DNA of 64,000 bases from Burkholderiales bacterium (GCA_025354165.1 JANXNI010000038.1:31484-95483); one strand, 5' to 3'. Positions 17,489-28,133 are shown, numbered from the stretch's first letter. Numbers and translations: made by a program. Notes: a model not told the origin generated them from the sequence alone.

Positions 17489-18480
17489 AAGACGCCGCCA
17501 TGTCCGAGCCGCTGTTGCGAGTAAAAAATCTGGTCAAACATTTCCCGGTCAAGGGCGGATTGTTGGGTCGAACGGTCGATAAAGTTCACGCTGTGGATGG
17601 CGTGAGTTTTGAACTCGCCAAAGGCGAAACGCTTGGAGTTGTGGGCGAATCCGGTTGCGGAAAATCGACCACAGGGCGATGCATTCTGCGGCTGATTGAA
17701 CCAACCTCAGGCGAGGTGTGGTTCGAAGGCAAAAACGTCACCGAGCTTGACCGCGAAGGTCTGCGCGCGACGAGCCGCGACATGCAGATCATCTTTCAGG
17801 ACCCGTACGCATCGCTCAATCCGCGTATGACGGTGGGCGCAATCATTGGCGAGCCGCTGACCATTCACAAGCTCACGAAATCGTCCGCCGAGTATGAGGA
17901 TCGCATCGTCGAATTGCTCGAAACGGTGGGCCTCAACGCCGATCACCTGCGCCGCTACCCGCATGAATTCTCGGGTGGTCAACGCCAGAGAATCGGCATC
18001 GCGCGAGCGCTTGCGGTCAAACCCAAACTCATCGTCTGCGACGAACCCGTCTCCGCGCTCGATGTGTCGATTCAGGCGCAAGTCATCAACCTACTCGAAG
18101 ACCTGCAGGAGAAGTTTGACCTCACTTACCTCTTCATCGCGCATGATCTGTCGGTGGTCGAACACATCAGCGACCGCGTAGCCGTGATGTACCTCGGACG
18201 TATCGTTGAAATTGCTCCGGCGCGCGAGCTTTACACCTCGCCGAAACACCCTTACACCGAAGCGTTGTTATCCGCAGTCCCGATCCCGGAACCGGGCCTC
18301 CTGCGCACGCGAATTCGCCTAGTAGGCGACGTGCCCAACCCAATCAATCCACCCACAGGCTGTCACTTTCATCCGCGCTGCCCAAAAGCGTTTGATCGTT
18401 GCAAGGTGGAATCGCCGGTGCTCAAGCAAGCGGCGGACGGGCATTGGGCGGCTTGTCATTTGAATGACGTAGCGGCTTAG
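17485..18480 (+). CDS. Peptide-type ABC transporter ATPase 2 (DppF family)
   Basis: A 331-aa ATPase. Walker A is [10 protein letters not shown]-loop [15 protein letters not shown], signature [15 protein letters not shown], Walker B LIVCDEP, H-loop FIAHDLS, with a C-terminal extension ([15 protein letters not shown]). The ATG at 17485 overlaps the stop of ATPase 1; a second ATG at 17500 is possible. It ends the operon, and its stop overlaps the stop region of the convergent hypothetical gene by four bases. Confidence 0.93.
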   Translation: MKDAAMSEPLLRVKNLVKHFPVKGGLLGRTVDKVHAVDGVSFELAKGETLGVVGESGCGKSTTGRCILRLIEPTSGEVWFEGKNVTELDREGLRATSRDMQIIFQDPYASLNPRMTVGAIIGEPLTIHKLTKSSAEYEDRIVELLETVGLNADHLRRYPHEFSGGQRQRIGIARALAVKPKLIVCDEPVSALDVSIQAQVINLLEDLQEKFDLTYLFIAHDLSVVEHISDRVAVMYLGRIVEIAPARELYTSPKHPYTEALLSAVPIPEPGLLRTRIRLVGDVPNPINPPTGCHFHPRCPKAFDRCKVESPVLKQAADGHWAACHLNDVAA

Positions 18481-19163
18481 TTCTGATTTCTTGCGTCAAT
18501 TGCCTGAACGTAACTTCGCAACTCGTTGTCGAAGATGATGACAGCGTCCAACGTAGTGCTCAGATTGTGAGCCGCAGTGAGCAAGACGCGCCACTGTTGG
18601 TCGGAACGAAACTCTAAATCTCCAGACCTTTCGTTCAAAGTTAGATAGAGACCGGTAAGGCCGTCAGCATTCGGGTGCGCAACTTCAGACAAATTCTCGT
18701 AAATCGACCAAATCGCTGGCACTTCTTTTGCCATCCGCTGTAATCGAGTAGTGATGTTAGTGGCCTTAAAGATGTCCACGTTGTATCGACGTCCCCAAAG
18801 CGCCGTTCGCACCATGCGATCCATTTCGCTGACAGTCTCATCGCTTTGTTCAGAAGCAACTCGACCCACCGACAGCTTGAGGTCATATAGCAACGCGATC
18901 GATTCAACAGTTGCGCGAACAAGGGTAGCTGCTGCCGTCGGGTGTCGGTTCTCCAACGATTGAATGGACACGTCGGCTAGTTCTCGCGTGCGCGTAAGAA
19001 TTACTCCTCGCAATACGGCAACTCGAATGATCACCGCGTTGTCATCAATGAGCAGCTCTTTCGTGACTGATTTCGGTGGTTTCGACGCGATAAGGTCTAG
19101 TTTGCGTTTGGCCTCCAAAATCACAGGAGGCAGACTTTCTTCGGACTTGTTGTCTGCCACCAT
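18477..19163 (-). CDS. Hypothetical protein, mostly helical, family not recognised
   Basis: About 228 aa. The ORF track opens at a TTG at 19181, but the ATG at 19163 has AGAGG eight bases upstream and is preferred. The sequence is soluble and mostly alpha-helical, without signal peptide or membrane segment. Notable stretches are [20 protein letters not shown] and [19 protein letters not shown]; the Arg-Glu spacing and the conserved-looking S-E-V-x-H-P recall HEPN-like or DUF5677-like proteins of accessory loci, but this is only an impression. It appears less GC-rich than its neighbours and stands alone between two unrelated operons, so it may have been acquired horizontally. Confidence 0.65.
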   Translation of the reverse strand: MVADNKSEESLPPVILEAKRKLDLIASKPPKSVTKELLIDDNAVIIRVAVLRGVILTRTRELADVSIQSLENRHPTAAATLVRATVESIALLYDLKLSVGRVASEQSDETVSEMDRMVRTALWGRRYNVDIFKATNITTRLQRMAKEVPAIWSIYENLSEVAHPNADGLTGLYLTLNERSGDLEFRSDQQWRVLLTAAHNLSTTLDAVIIFDNELRSYVQAIDARNQN

Positions 19164-19234
19164 ATCGCGAACCTCTATCAATTAAATGAGTGCTAAGAGT
19201 GCTTATGACTTGCTTTGACACAGCATCAATCGCC

Positions 19235-20389
19235 CTACGTCGTCGGATAAGTCCCCTCCAAAAGAACGCTCTTATCCACCGTTTTTATATTCGTGTGCCC
19301 GCAAAACGCCATCGAGATATCAAGCTCTTTGTGAATGCATTGCAGCGCCTTGGTGACGCCTGCTTCGCCCATCGCGCCGAGCCCATAAACCATTGCTCGG
19401 CCGATGTAGGTGCCCTTCGCGCCTAGCGCGATAGCGCGCAGCACGTCTTGCCCGCTTCTGATGCCGCCGTCCATGTGGACTTCAATCTTGTCGCCCACGG
19501 CTTCAACGATGCGTGGCAGCGCGCGGATGGACGTCTCCGCGCCGTCCAGCTGACGTCCGCCGTGGTTGGAGACGACAATGGCGTCGGCGCCGCTCTCAAC
19601 CGCCAACTTGGCATCTTCAACGTCCTGAATGCCTTTGAGGATGAGCGGGCCGTCCCACTGCTTTCTGACCCACGCGATGTCGGGCCATGACAGGCGTGGA
19701 TCGAACTGCTCGTTGGTCCACGCGGCAAGCGAATTCATGTCGCTCACGCCTTTAACGTGGCCGACCAGGTTGCCGAAAGTGTGACGACGCGTGCCGAGCA
19801 TGCCGAGGCACCAGCGCGGTTTGGTCATCAGGTTGATGATGTTGGCGATGGTCGGTCGCGGCGGCGCGGTGAGGCCGTTCTTGATGTCTTTATGGCGCTG
19901 GCCGATGACCTGAAGGTCGAGCGTGAGCACGAGTGCGCTGCATTTCGCGGCTTTTGTGCGCTCAATCATGCGCACCATCGCGTCGCGGTCGCGCATCATG
20001 TAGAGCTGAAACCAGAACGGCGCACGGGTGTTCTCGGCGATGTCTTCGATTGAGCAAATGCTCATGGTGGAGAGCGTGAACGGAATGCCGAATTTTTCCG
20101 CCGCTTTGGCTGCCAGAATTTCACCGTCGGCGTGCTGCATTCCAGTGAGTCCGACGGGCGCAATGGCGACCGGCATCTTTGTCGCCACGCCAACCATCGT
20201 AGTCGCCGTCGTTCGGTTTTCCATGTTCACGGCGACGCGTTGACGGAACTTGATGCCCTGAAAATCCGCCTCGTTACCGCGATACGTGCTCTCAGTCCAC
20301 GAGCCCGAATCGGCGTAGTCGTAGAACATTTTTGGAACGCGCTTTTTCGCGAGCAGGCGCAGGTCTTCGACGTTGGTGATCACAGGCAT
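19235..20389 (-). CDS. lldD: FMN-dependent alpha-hydroxy-acid dehydrogenase (L-lactate dehydrogenase type)
   Basis: About 384 aa. The ATG at 20389 (MPVITNVEDLRLLAKKRVPKMFYDYADSGSW) has GGGGGAG upstream and matches the family start; the longer ORF from 20410 is unlikely. A TIM-barrel flavoenzyme that oxidises an L-2-hydroxy acid, usually L-lactate to pyruvate, at the membrane. Landmarks are YDYADSGSW, PVGLTGMQHADGE, FQLYMMRDRD, the catalytic His and substrate Arg in SNHGGRQLDGA, and the FMN-phosphate site DGGIRSGQDVLRAIALGA. Lactate is the best guess; other hydroxy acids are possible. Confidence 0.88.
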   Translation of the reverse strand: MPVITNVEDLRLLAKKRVPKMFYDYADSGSWTESTYRGNEADFQGIKFRQRVAVNMENRTTATTMVGVATKMPVAIAPVGLTGMQHADGEILAAKAAEKFGIPFTLSTMSICSIEDIAENTRAPFWFQLYMMRDRDAMVRMIERTKAAKCSALVLTLDLQVIGQRHKDIKNGLTAPPRPTIANIINLMTKPRWCLGMLGTRRHTFGNLVGHVKGVSDMNSLAAWTNEQFDPRLSWPDIAWVRKQWDGPLILKGIQDVEDAKLAVESGADAIVVSNHGGRQLDGAETSIRALPRIVEAVGDKIEVHMDGGIRSGQDVLRAIALGAKGTYIGRAMVYGLGAMGEAGVTKALQCIHKELDISMAFCGHTNIKTVDKSVLLEGTYPTT

Positions 20390-20454
20390 TAGAGGCTCCC
20401 CCAGTGGCAAATTGAACTTATGTTCGCATCGTAGCGGGCGCGCGTTCGGAGTAT

Positions 20455-20570
20455 CAGCTTTTTCACAAAAGCGCGACGAATCAGGCGCTAAGAGCTGATT
20501 AAGCCATTTGTCGACTATCAGTTAAATCGACGTCTAGCCCCTTTGCAGTCAAGCTTTCAACTAAAAGCTG
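20455..20570. repeat. Palindromic dispersed element, copy C
   Basis: A 116-bp inverted repeat. The left arm is CAGCTTTTTCACAAAAGCGCGACG and the right arm ends CAAGCTTTCAACTAAAAGCTG, with TAGCCCCTTTGCAGTC between. The exact midpoint is TCGA in GTCGAC (20510-20515). It lies between the 3' end of nuoN and the promoter side of lldD (both minus strand), so it could act as a terminator for one and sit upstream of the other. Confidence 0.85.
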
Positions 20571-20595
20571 TCGAATGCAATTTCGTGGATATCGA

Positions 20596-22026
20596 CTACT
20601 GCAACGCCTTCGCGCAAAGCGCGATGATTGCGCCCGGTAGCGCGCCGAGCACGAGAATCGCCAATGCGTTCACCGAGATCAAAACGGTTTCGGCACGACT
20701 TGGCATCGCGAGCGATCCTTGTTGTGCGTCGGCGAAATACATCACACGAACGACACGCAGGTAGTAGAACGCGCCAACCAGCGACGCCATCACAGCGATC
20801 ACCGCGATCCAAGTGTAACCAGCGTTGACAATAGACTCGATGACCGACAGCTTGGCCCAAAAGCCAATCGTTGGCGGGATACCTGCGAGCGAGAACATCG
20901 CCAGCAGCATCAGGAATGCGTACCAGGGGGAGCGGCTGTTGAGGCCCTTCAAATCGTCGATATTTTCGAACTCCACGCCACGGCCGGACAGCACCACGAG
21001 GATGCCGAACGAGACAAGCCCGGTGATCGCATAGGCAACGGCGTAGAACATCGCAGCCGCGTAACCATCCTTACCACCGCCAACGAAGCCGAGCAGCAGA
21101 AAACCCATATTGGCAATCGCCGAGTAAGCGAGCATGCGCTTGATGTTGGTTTGTGAGATGGCAATCAGGTTGCCAAGCACGACGGAGATTGTGGCGATCA
21201 CAGCGAAGATGATCGACCAGTCTGCATAGGCGGGCGTTAGCGCGGCACCAAACATACGGTAAGCCAGCGCGAACGCGGCAAGCTTTGCTGCGGTGCCAAG
21301 GAACAACGTGACGGCCGTTGGAGCACCGGTGTAAACGTCGGGCACCCACATATGGAACGGCACGACTCCGAGCTTGAACGCGACGCCTGCGGCAATGAAG
21401 ATCAGACTCAATGCGACCGCTGTTTTGTTCGCTTTGGCAAGAGCCAGAGAAATGGCGTTGAGGCTGATGCTGCCGGTTGCACCGTACAGAATCGACATAC
21501 CGAACAGTAGCAAACCCGACGCCAATGCGCCAAGCACGAAATACTTCATGGCGGCTTCAGTGGCAATGCGGTCGTTGCGTTTGAGCGCGACTAGCGCATA
21601 CATCGACAGGCTCAAGAGTTCAAGGCCAAGGTAGGCTGTGAGCATGCTCGCGGCACTGGCGATCACCATCATGCCGAGCGTGCCGAAGAGCACCAGCGCG
21701 ACGTATTCACCGTTGTCGAGGTCGTGCTTCTTGAGATAGCTCCATGAGTACGCGAGCGCAACTGCGGCTGAAAGCAGCATCGCGAGCTTTAACACAGTGG
21801 CTACGCCGTCGGCGACGAACAGACCCGAAAACGCGGTTTCGCGAACCACGCCAGCGATCGGCGTGAACGGAACAAATACGTAGAGCGCAGTCCACAGCAA
21901 TGCGCCAATACCGCAGGCGTAGGTGAACCACTTTTGTCCGCGGCTCACGAACAAATCGGCAACGAGGATGATGCCCGCGAGGCTGAGCAACACGATTTCG
22001 GGGAGAACGAGCGAGATGTCTTTCAT
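20596..22026 (-). CDS. nuoN: NADH:quinone oxidoreductase subunit N
   Basis: A 476-aa antiporter-like membrane subunit of complex I with about 14 helices. It carries the Lys and Glu residues of the proton channel in segments such as LGLELLSLSMYALVA, KLGVVPFHMWVPDVYTGAPT and NIKRMLAYSAIANMGF, which define the family. It is the last gene of the nuo operon, 18 bases after nuoM, and is followed by palindromic element C. Confidence 0.95.
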   Translation of the reverse strand: MKDISLVLPEIVLLSLAGIILVADLFVSRGQKWFTYACGIGALLWTALYVFVPFTPIAGVVRETAFSGLFVADGVATVLKLAMLLSAAVALAYSWSYLKKHDLDNGEYVALVLFGTLGMMVIASAASMLTAYLGLELLSLSMYALVALKRNDRIATEAAMKYFVLGALASGLLLFGMSILYGATGSISLNAISLALAKANKTAVALSLIFIAAGVAFKLGVVPFHMWVPDVYTGAPTAVTLFLGTAAKLAAFALAYRMFGAALTPAYADWSIIFAVIATISVVLGNLIAISQTNIKRMLAYSAIANMGFLLLGFVGGGKDGYAAAMFYAVAYAITGLVSFGILVVLSGRGVEFENIDDLKGLNSRSPWYAFLMLLAMFSLAGIPPTIGFWAKLSVIESIVNAGYTWIAVIAVMASLVGAFYYLRVVRVMYFADAQQGSLAMPSRAETVLISVNALAILVLGALPGAIIALCAKALQ

Positions 22027-22044
22027 AGTGGTGTTCTCGTGCGC

Positions 22045-23556
22045 CTACAGTTTGCTGTGCGACACATGCGTGATGAGCGCTTCCACGCTCTTGTGCATCA
22101 CTTCGGTGAACGGCGCGGGGTAAAGGCCCATACCCAAGACGCACGCCGCGACGAGCATCAGCATCCAGAATTCGCGTGGTGATACGTCTTTCATTTCACG
22201 AACGTGATCGTTGCCGATATCGCCGAAGATCACGCGCTTGTACATCCACAACGTGTACGCCGCACCAAGGATCAACGCGAGCCCGGCGCATGCTGCGGTC
22301 CAGAACATGCCTTGCTTCACGGCGGCGAGCGTCACGGTGAATTCACCGATGAAACCGGATGTGCCAGGCAATCCGGCGTTCGCCATACCGAACAGCATCA
22401 TGAGCGCTGCGAACTTCGGCATCACGTTCACGACGCCGCCATAGTCCGCAATGTTGCGGCTATGCAGGCGGTCGTACATCACGCCGATGCAGAGGAACAT
22501 CGCGGCTGACACGAAGCCGTGCGAGATCATCTGCATCAAGCCGCCCTCAATACCAAGCGCACTGCCCTGCCCGCCCACAAAAAGGAAAAAGCCAAGCGTG
22601 ACGAAGCCCATGTGCGAAATCGACGAATAGGCGACGAGCTTTTTCATGTCGGTCTGGATCAGCGCGATGAAGCCGATATAGACGATAGCGATCAGCGAAA
22701 TGACGATGACAAACGGTGCCATCATGTGCGACGCATCGGGCACGATGGGCAGGATGAAACGCAGGAAACCGTACGCACCGAGCTTTAACGTGATCGCTGC
22801 CAAAATCACCGAGCCGCCGGTTGGCGCTTCAACGTGGGCGTCGGGCAACCAGGTGTGCACGGGCCACATTGGCACCTTCACCGCAAACGCCAGGAAGAAC
22901 GCGATGAATATCAAAATCTGCGGCGTTTTACCGAGCGGAACTTTGTGAAAATCAGCAATCGTGAAACTGCCGCCGGTGACGTTGTATAGGTACAAAAACG
23001 CAACCAGCATCAATAGCGAACCAAGAAGCATGTAGAGGAAAAACTTGATCGCCGCGTACAGGCGATTCGGACCGCCCCAGATGCCGATGATCAAATACAT
23101 CGGGATCAACATCGCCTCGAAGAATACGTAAAACAGCATCGCATCGGCCGCAGCGAATGCGCCGTTGATGAGCCCCGACATGACGAGGAAAGCCGCGAAA
23201 TACTGCGCAGGCTGTTTCTCGATAACGACCCAACCGGCGATCACAACAAGGATGGTTGTGAAGCTGTTGAGCATCACAAACCACATCGACAGGCCATCAA
23301 CGCCGAGGTAGTACCCAATCTTGTAGCGCTCAATCCACGGCACGTTTTCGACGAATTGCAGCGCGGCGGTCGACGGGTCGAAGCCGCTGTAGAGCGGGAT
23401 GGTGACGAGAAAGCCAGCGACGGCAACGAAGAGCGCTACCCAGCGCGTAAGATTGGCAGCGGCGCTGCGTTCGGCAATGTCGGCCTTGTCGCGTCCCGTG
23501 GTCATCACGGCGAGGCCGCCGAGAATCGGAATCCAGATAGAAAGTGAGAGCAGCAT
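22045..23556 (-). CDS. nuoM: NADH:quinone oxidoreductase subunit M
   Basis: A 503-aa antiporter-like proton-pumping subunit. Typical NuoM stretches are GVDGLSMWFVMLN, FFEAMLIPMYLIIGIWGG, KVPMWPVHTWLPDAHVEAPT, and MKKLVAYSSISHMGFV. It lies between nuoL and nuoN with gaps of 18 bases on each side, all on the minus strand. Confidence 0.95.
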   Translation of the reverse strand: MLLSLSIWIPILGGLAVMTTGRDKADIAERSAAANLTRWVALFVAVAGFLVTIPLYSGFDPSTAALQFVENVPWIERYKIGYYLGVDGLSMWFVMLNSFTTILVVIAGWVVIEKQPAQYFAAFLVMSGLINGAFAAADAMLFYVFFEAMLIPMYLIIGIWGGPNRLYAAIKFFLYMLLGSLLMLVAFLYLYNVTGGSFTIADFHKVPLGKTPQILIFIAFFLAFAVKVPMWPVHTWLPDAHVEAPTGGSVILAAITLKLGAYGFLRFILPIVPDASHMMAPFVIVISLIAIVYIGFIALIQTDMKKLVAYSSISHMGFVTLGFFLFVGGQGSALGIEGGLMQMISHGFVSAAMFLCIGVMYDRLHSRNIADYGGVVNVMPKFAALMMLFGMANAGLPGTSGFIGEFTVTLAAVKQGMFWTAACAGLALILGAAYTLWMYKRVIFGDIGNDHVREMKDVSPREFWMLMLVAACVLGMGLYPAPFTEVMHKSVEALITHVSHSKL

Positions 23557-23574
23557 GATTTTTTGTAATTCGCT

Positions 23575-25566
23575 CTAGCGCAACAGCAGCCAGGTGAGGA
23601 AGACGAGCACGCCCGCCAACATCACAAAGGCGTAGTGATAGATATAGCCGGTCTGCAGATGACGCATCACGCCTGAAAGCGCGCCGATGCCTTTGGCGGA
23701 ACCGTTCACAATCACGCCATCGATGATCGCGCGATCACCGGCCTTGAAGAACAGTTCGCCCAATTTGCGCGCACCACCGGCAAAGAAGAAATCGTTGAAG
23801 CGGTCGAAGTAGTATTTTTCTTCGAGGATTTTGACGATGAAGCTGAATTGTTTGCGCAACTTCGCGGGCAATGCAGGGTTCATCACGTAAAGATAGAACG
23901 CAAGCGCGACACCCAGCATGGCCAAAATGAACGGCAAGCTGGTCAGCCCATGAATCGCCATCGCCATCGCACCGTGGAACTCTTCGGTCAACGGCTTGAT
24001 CGTGTTGTGTTGGTCAGCCACCGCGATCACGCCCTTGAACCAGTCGCCATGAACGATTTGGCCGATGCCAAAGTAACCGAGGATCGCTGAGGGAATCGCG
24101 AGCAGAACGAGTGGCACTGTGACGACCCACGGAGACTCGTGCGGCTTGGCGTCGTGGCTTTGATCATGGTGATGATCGTCGTGAGCGTGGTCATCATGCG
24201 GTGCCTGGTTGTAGCGCTCCTTGCCGTGGAACACGAGGAAATACATCCGGAACGAATAGAAGGCCGTGACGAACACGCCTGCTAGCACCGCAAAATTCGC
24301 GTAAGCATGCCCGAAAATTGTGCTCTCGTGGACAGCCTCAATGATCGTGTCTTTCGAATAAAAACCAGACATGAAAGGAAAACCAATCAACGCGAGCGAT
24401 CCGATCAACGATGTGATCCACGTGATCTTCATGTACTTGCGCACACCGCCCATGTAGCGGATGTCCTGATTGTGATGCATGCCAATGATGACCGAGCCTG
24501 CACCAAGGAACAGCAAGGCTTTGAAGAATGCATGCGTGACCAGATGAAACATCGCGGCGCTGTACGCCGACACGCCCAAAGCGACCGTCATATAGCCCAG
24601 CTGCGAGAGCGTTGAATACGCAACGACGCGCTTGATGTCGTACTGAATGATGCCGAGGAAACCCATGAACAACGCCGTCGTCGCGCCAATGATCAGCACG
24701 AAGGACAGCGCGGTCGTCGACATCTCAAACAGCGGCGACATGCGCGACACCATGAAAATGCCTGCCGTGACCATCGTCGCCGCATGGATCAACGCGGAGA
24801 TCGGCGTTGGACCTTCCATCGAGTCTGGCAGCCAAACATGCAGAGGCACTTGAGCGGATTTTCCCATCGCGCCAATGAACAGCAGAATGCAGGTCGCCGT
24901 TGCCCACATCGGAATACCAAACGGCCCCATGTTCACGGCGATATTGGCAAGTGACGGCGCGGTTTTGAATACAGTCGCATAGTCGAGGCTCCCCGTGTAT
25001 GCAACCACCAGCGCGATGCCGAGCAGGAAACCCAAATCGCCAACGCGGTTTACAAGAAACGCTTTCATGTTGGCGAAAATCGCCGTTGGCTTGGTGTACC
25101 AGAAGCCAATCAGCAGGTACGACACGAGACCCACGGCCTCCCAACCGAAGAACAGTTGCAGAAAGTTGTTGCTCATCACAAGCATCAACATCGAGAACGT
25201 GAACAGCGAGATATAGCTGAAGAAGCGCTGATAACCGGGGTCTTCTTCCATGTAACCAATGGTGTAGATATGCACCATGAGCGAGACCGAGGTGACCACC
25301 AGCATCATGGTCACAGTCAACGTGTCGATCAGAAATCCGACTTCGAAGTGAATGCCACCGGACACCATCCATGTGTACAGCGGGCCGTTAAATGTGTTTC
25401 CGTTAAGTACATCAGCGAACACGGCGCATGACGCGATGAACGAGATGAGGACGCCGAGAATAGTGACCCAATGCGCGCCTTTGCGACCGATCTGTTTTCC
25501 GAACAGGCCCGCCAGAATTGCGCCAATCAGTGGCGCAAACGGGACGATGAGATAGGTGAGTTTCAT
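23575..25566 (-). CDS. nuoL: NADH:quinone oxidoreductase subunit L
   Basis: A 663-aa distal antiporter-like subunit, with the long C-terminal lateral helix expected for NuoL. Landmarks are FFGWEAVGLVSYLLIGFWY, KSAQVPLHVWLPDSMEGPTP and IKRVVAYSTLSQLGYM. A histidine-rich loop (PHDDHAHDDHHHDQSHD) of about 20 residues interrupts the C-terminal third; such loops occur in some NuoL proteins and may be exposed to the solvent. nuoK precedes by nine bases. Confidence 0.95.
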   Translation of the reverse strand: MKLTYLIVPFAPLIGAILAGLFGKQIGRKGAHWVTILGVLISFIASCAVFADVLNGNTFNGPLYTWMVSGGIHFEVGFLIDTLTVTMMLVVTSVSLMVHIYTIGYMEEDPGYQRFFSYISLFTFSMLMLVMSNNFLQLFFGWEAVGLVSYLLIGFWYTKPTAIFANMKAFLVNRVGDLGFLLGIALVVAYTGSLDYATVFKTAPSLANIAVNMGPFGIPMWATATCILLFIGAMGKSAQVPLHVWLPDSMEGPTPISALIHAATMVTAGIFMVSRMSPLFEMSTTALSFVLIIGATTALFMGFLGIIQYDIKRVVAYSTLSQLGYMTVALGVSAYSAAMFHLVTHAFFKALLFLGAGSVIIGMHHNQDIRYMGGVRKYMKITWITSLIGSLALIGFPFMSGFYSKDTIIEAVHESTIFGHAYANFAVLAGVFVTAFYSFRMYFLVFHGKERYNQAPHDDHAHDDHHHDQSHDAKPHESPWVVTVPLVLLAIPSAILGYFGIGQIVHGDWFKGVIAVADQHNTIKPLTEEFHGAMAMAIHGLTSLPFILAMLGVALAFYLYVMNPALPAKLRKQFSFIVKILEEKYYFDRFNDFFFAGGARKLGELFFKAGDRAIIDGVIVNGSAKGIGALSGVMRHLQTGYIYHYAFVMLAGVLVFLTWLLLR

Positions 25567-25575
25567 GTCGCTCGC

Positions 25576-25890
25576 TTATCCCTTCAACTTACCGATTTGG
25601 TTCACGTCAATGGAACCCACATTGCGGAAGAGCACGACGAGGATGGCAAGGCCAATTGCAGATTCAGCGGCCGCAACGGTCAGAATGAAGAAGACAAAAA
25701 CCTGACCACTTAGATCGCCAAGATAGCTTGAAAACGCGATGAAGTTCAGGTTCACTGCAAGCAGCATCAACTCAATCGCCATCAGCAAAATGATGACGTT
25801 GCGACGATTCAGGAAGATACCAATGACGCTGATGGTGAACAGCGCCGCGGCAACGATCAGATAACTGTCGAGAGTAGGTACAGGCAACAT
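25576..25890 (-). CDS. nuoK: NADH:quinone oxidoreductase subunit K
   Basis: A 104-aa MrpC-like membrane subunit with three helices. The Glu residues of the proton path sit in [16 protein letters not shown] and [16 protein letters not shown]. It starts directly at the end of nuoJ with no gap, implying coupled translation. Confidence 0.94.
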   Translation of the reverse strand: MLPVPTLDSYLIVAAALFTISVIGIFLNRRNVIILLMAIELMLLAVNLNFIAFSSYLGDLSGQVFVFFILTVAAAESAIGLAILVVLFRNVGSIDVNQIGKLKG

Positions 25891-26553
25891 TTATTTCTTC
25901 GCCTCCACATTAACGACGGCTGCCGTAACAGGCGTTTCTGCTGACGTAGGCTTTTCGCTAGACATTTTGAGAATGCGCAGGCGATCATTGCGCTTGACCA
26001 ACACTTGCTCACCCGGATTCTGGTAGCGGGTTTCGCGACGATCACGCAACGTCAGGGCAATCGCTGCGACGATGGCGACCAGCAACAAAACGCCCGCGAT
26101 CTCGACGGCGTAGATGTATTTGGTGAACAGCTCAATGCCGAGAGCCTTTGTATTGCTGCCGTCCAGCAGGATCGCGTTTGTGGTTCCGGTAAGACCCGTT
26201 TGCTTTTTGAACGACAGGCTAAGCACCAGAATCATTTCAAGGAATATGGCCGCACCGACCAGCAAGCCGACTGGCAGATAGCTTCGGAATTGGGTGCGTA
26301 GTTCTTCGAAATTTACGTCAAGCATCATCACCACGAATAGAAACAACACCATCACGGCCCCGACGTAGACAAGCACCAGTGCTATGGCGAGGAATTCCGC
26401 TTTGAGGAGCATCCACAACGCGGACGCCGAGAAGAATGCGAGCACCAGAAATAGCGCGGCATGCACTGGATTTTTGACGCTGATGACGCGGCTCGCAGAG
26501 AGCAGCAGCACGAACGAAAATACGTAAAAGACGATTGTGGCTAGATCAGGCAT
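25891..26553 (-). CDS. nuoJ: NADH:quinone oxidoreductase subunit J
   Basis: A 220-aa membrane subunit with five helices. VYVGAVMVLFLFVVMMLD is the characteristic third helix region near the quinone cavity. The C-terminal 50 residues are hydrophilic and end SAETPVTAAVVNVEAKK, a tail longer than in some homologues. It begins 14 bases after nuoI. Confidence 0.94.
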   Translation of the reverse strand: MPDLATIVFYVFSFVLLLSASRVISVKNPVHAALFLVLAFFSASALWMLLKAEFLAIALVLVYVGAVMVLFLFVVMMLDVNFEELRTQFRSYLPVGLLVGAAIFLEMILVLSLSFKKQTGLTGTTNAILLDGSNTKALGIELFTKYIYAVEIAGVLLLVAIVAAIALTLRDRRETRYQNPGEQVLVKRNDRLRILKMSSEKPTSAETPVTAAVVNVEAKK

Positions 26554-26567
26554 AGGCTGTCTCCGCG

Positions 26568-27065
26568 TTAGCGGAACCTCGCGTCTGCGGCGCGATCCGC
26601 CGCAATTTGTTTTTCGTAACGGTCACCGACGGCGAGCAACATTTCTTTGGTGTAGTAGAGATCACCGCGTTTCTCGCCGTGATATTCGAGGATGCGCGTT
26701 TCGACGATGGAATCCACCGGGCAACTCTCTTCGCAGAAACCGCAGAAGATGCACTTGGTGAGATCAACGTCGTAGCGCGTGGTGCGACGCGAGCCGTCAT
26801 CGCGCACCGTCGATTCGATAGTGATGGCCATCGCCGGGCATACGGCCTCGCACAGCTTGCAGGCGATGCAGCGCTCCTCGCCATTCTCATAGCGACGCAG
26901 CGCATGCAGGCCGCGAAAGCGCGGGCTCTGCGGCGTTTTCTCCTCGGGAAATTGCACGGTGATTTTGCGAGCGAAGAGATATCGTCCCGTTAGAGATAAG
27001 CCCTTGAGCAGCTCCCACAACAGGAATGTTGAGAAAAAATGTTTGACTGAGGCAATCAAGATCAT
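26568..27065 (-). CDS. nuoI: NADH:quinone oxidoreductase subunit I
   Basis: A 165-aa peripheral-arm subunit with two [4Fe-4S] motifs, [12 protein letters not shown] and [12 protein letters not shown], which would hold clusters N6a and N6b on the electron path to the quinone site. The N-terminal amphipathic anchor ([21 protein letters not shown]) is present. It follows nuoH by six bases. Confidence 0.96.
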   Translation of the reverse strand: MILIASVKHFFSTFLLWELLKGLSLTGRYLFARKITVQFPEEKTPQSPRFRGLHALRRYENGEERCIACKLCEAVCPAMAITIESTVRDDGSRRTTRYDVDLTKCIFCGFCEESCPVDSIVETRILEYHGEKRGDLYYTKEMLLAVGDRYEKQIAADRAADARFR

Positions 27066-27071
27066 TACCCC

Positions 27072-28133
27072 TTAGTGGAAAGCGACGCCCCACGGCGTCT
27101 GCATGATGATCGCGAGGAACACAATGTAGGCGAGCGTGACCGGGATAAATATTTTCCAGCCTAGCCGCATGATCTGGTCATAGCGATAGCGCGGGAACGA
27201 GGCGCGAATCCAAAGGAAGAAAAACAGAACGAAAAACACCTTGGCAGCCAGCCAGAAGAAGCCATCAGCGAACGGCTTCATGCCGAACACGAAAAGCTCA
27301 TTAGTGATAGGCAATGGTGATAGCCAGCCACCGAGGAACAACACGCTTACCAGCGTCGCGATCAAGATCATGTTGGCGTATTCCGCCAGGAAGAAAATCG
27401 CGAACGTTACGCCAGAATACTCAACGTGGAAGCCGGCGACGATTTCCGATTCCCCTTCGGCCACGTCAAAGGGATGGCGATTGGTCTCGGCCACGCCCGA
27501 GATGAAATAAACGATGAACAACGGGAACAGCGGTATGAAATACCACTGATGCACGCCACCCTGTTGCGCGTTGACGATGTCACTCAAATTCAAGCTGTTC
27601 GCGGCCATGAGCACACCGACCAGGGCAAAGCCCATCGCGATTTCGTAGGAGACGATTTGTGCAGCAGAACGCATACAACCGATGAATGCGTACTTTGAGT
27701 TCGATGCCCAGCCCGCGAGAATTACGCCATAGACGCCAACGGATGTCAGCGCGAGGACATAGAGCAGACCCGCATTGACGTTTGCCAACACGAGCGTTGG
27801 ATCAAACGGAATCACTGCCCAAGCAGCTAGTGCCGGGCCAATCGAAAGGAGCGGTGCGATGTAGAAGAGTGTTTTGTTCGCCCCCGTCGGAACGATAATT
27901 TCTTTGAGTAGAAGTTTCAGTACGTCGGCGAACGGCTGCAACCAGCCAAAACCCACACGGTTAGGCCCAATGCGCACTTGCATCCAACCGATAACTTTGC
28001 GCTCCCACAGCGTCAAGAACGCCACACACAGCGTGATCGGCACAACGATTACGAGAATTTTCAACAGCGTCCAGATCGCGTAGCTGATGCCGGGATAATC
28101 AGCGCCGAGAACGAGCTCTACAGGATTACTCAT
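27072..28133 (-). CDS. nuoH: NADH:quinone oxidoreductase subunit H
   Basis: A 353-aa membrane subunit forming much of the quinone cavity. Recognised by [21 protein letters not shown], the E-channel segment [26 protein letters not shown], and [20 protein letters not shown]. It overlaps nuoG by four bases (28130-28133). Confidence 0.96.
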   Translation of the reverse strand: MSNPVELVLGADYPGISYAIWTLLKILVIVVPITLCVAFLTLWERKVIGWMQVRIGPNRVGFGWLQPFADVLKLLLKEIIVPTGANKTLFYIAPLLSIGPALAAWAVIPFDPTLVLANVNAGLLYVLALTSVGVYGVILAGWASNSKYAFIGCMRSAAQIVSYEIAMGFALVGVLMAANSLNLSDIVNAQQGGVHQWYFIPLFPLFIVYFISGVAETNRHPFDVAEGESEIVAGFHVEYSGVTFAIFFLAEYANMILIATLVSVLFLGGWLSPLPITNELFVFGMKPFADGFFWLAAKVFFVLFFFLWIRASFPRYRYDQIMRLGWKIFIPVTLAYIVFLAIIMQTPWGVAFH

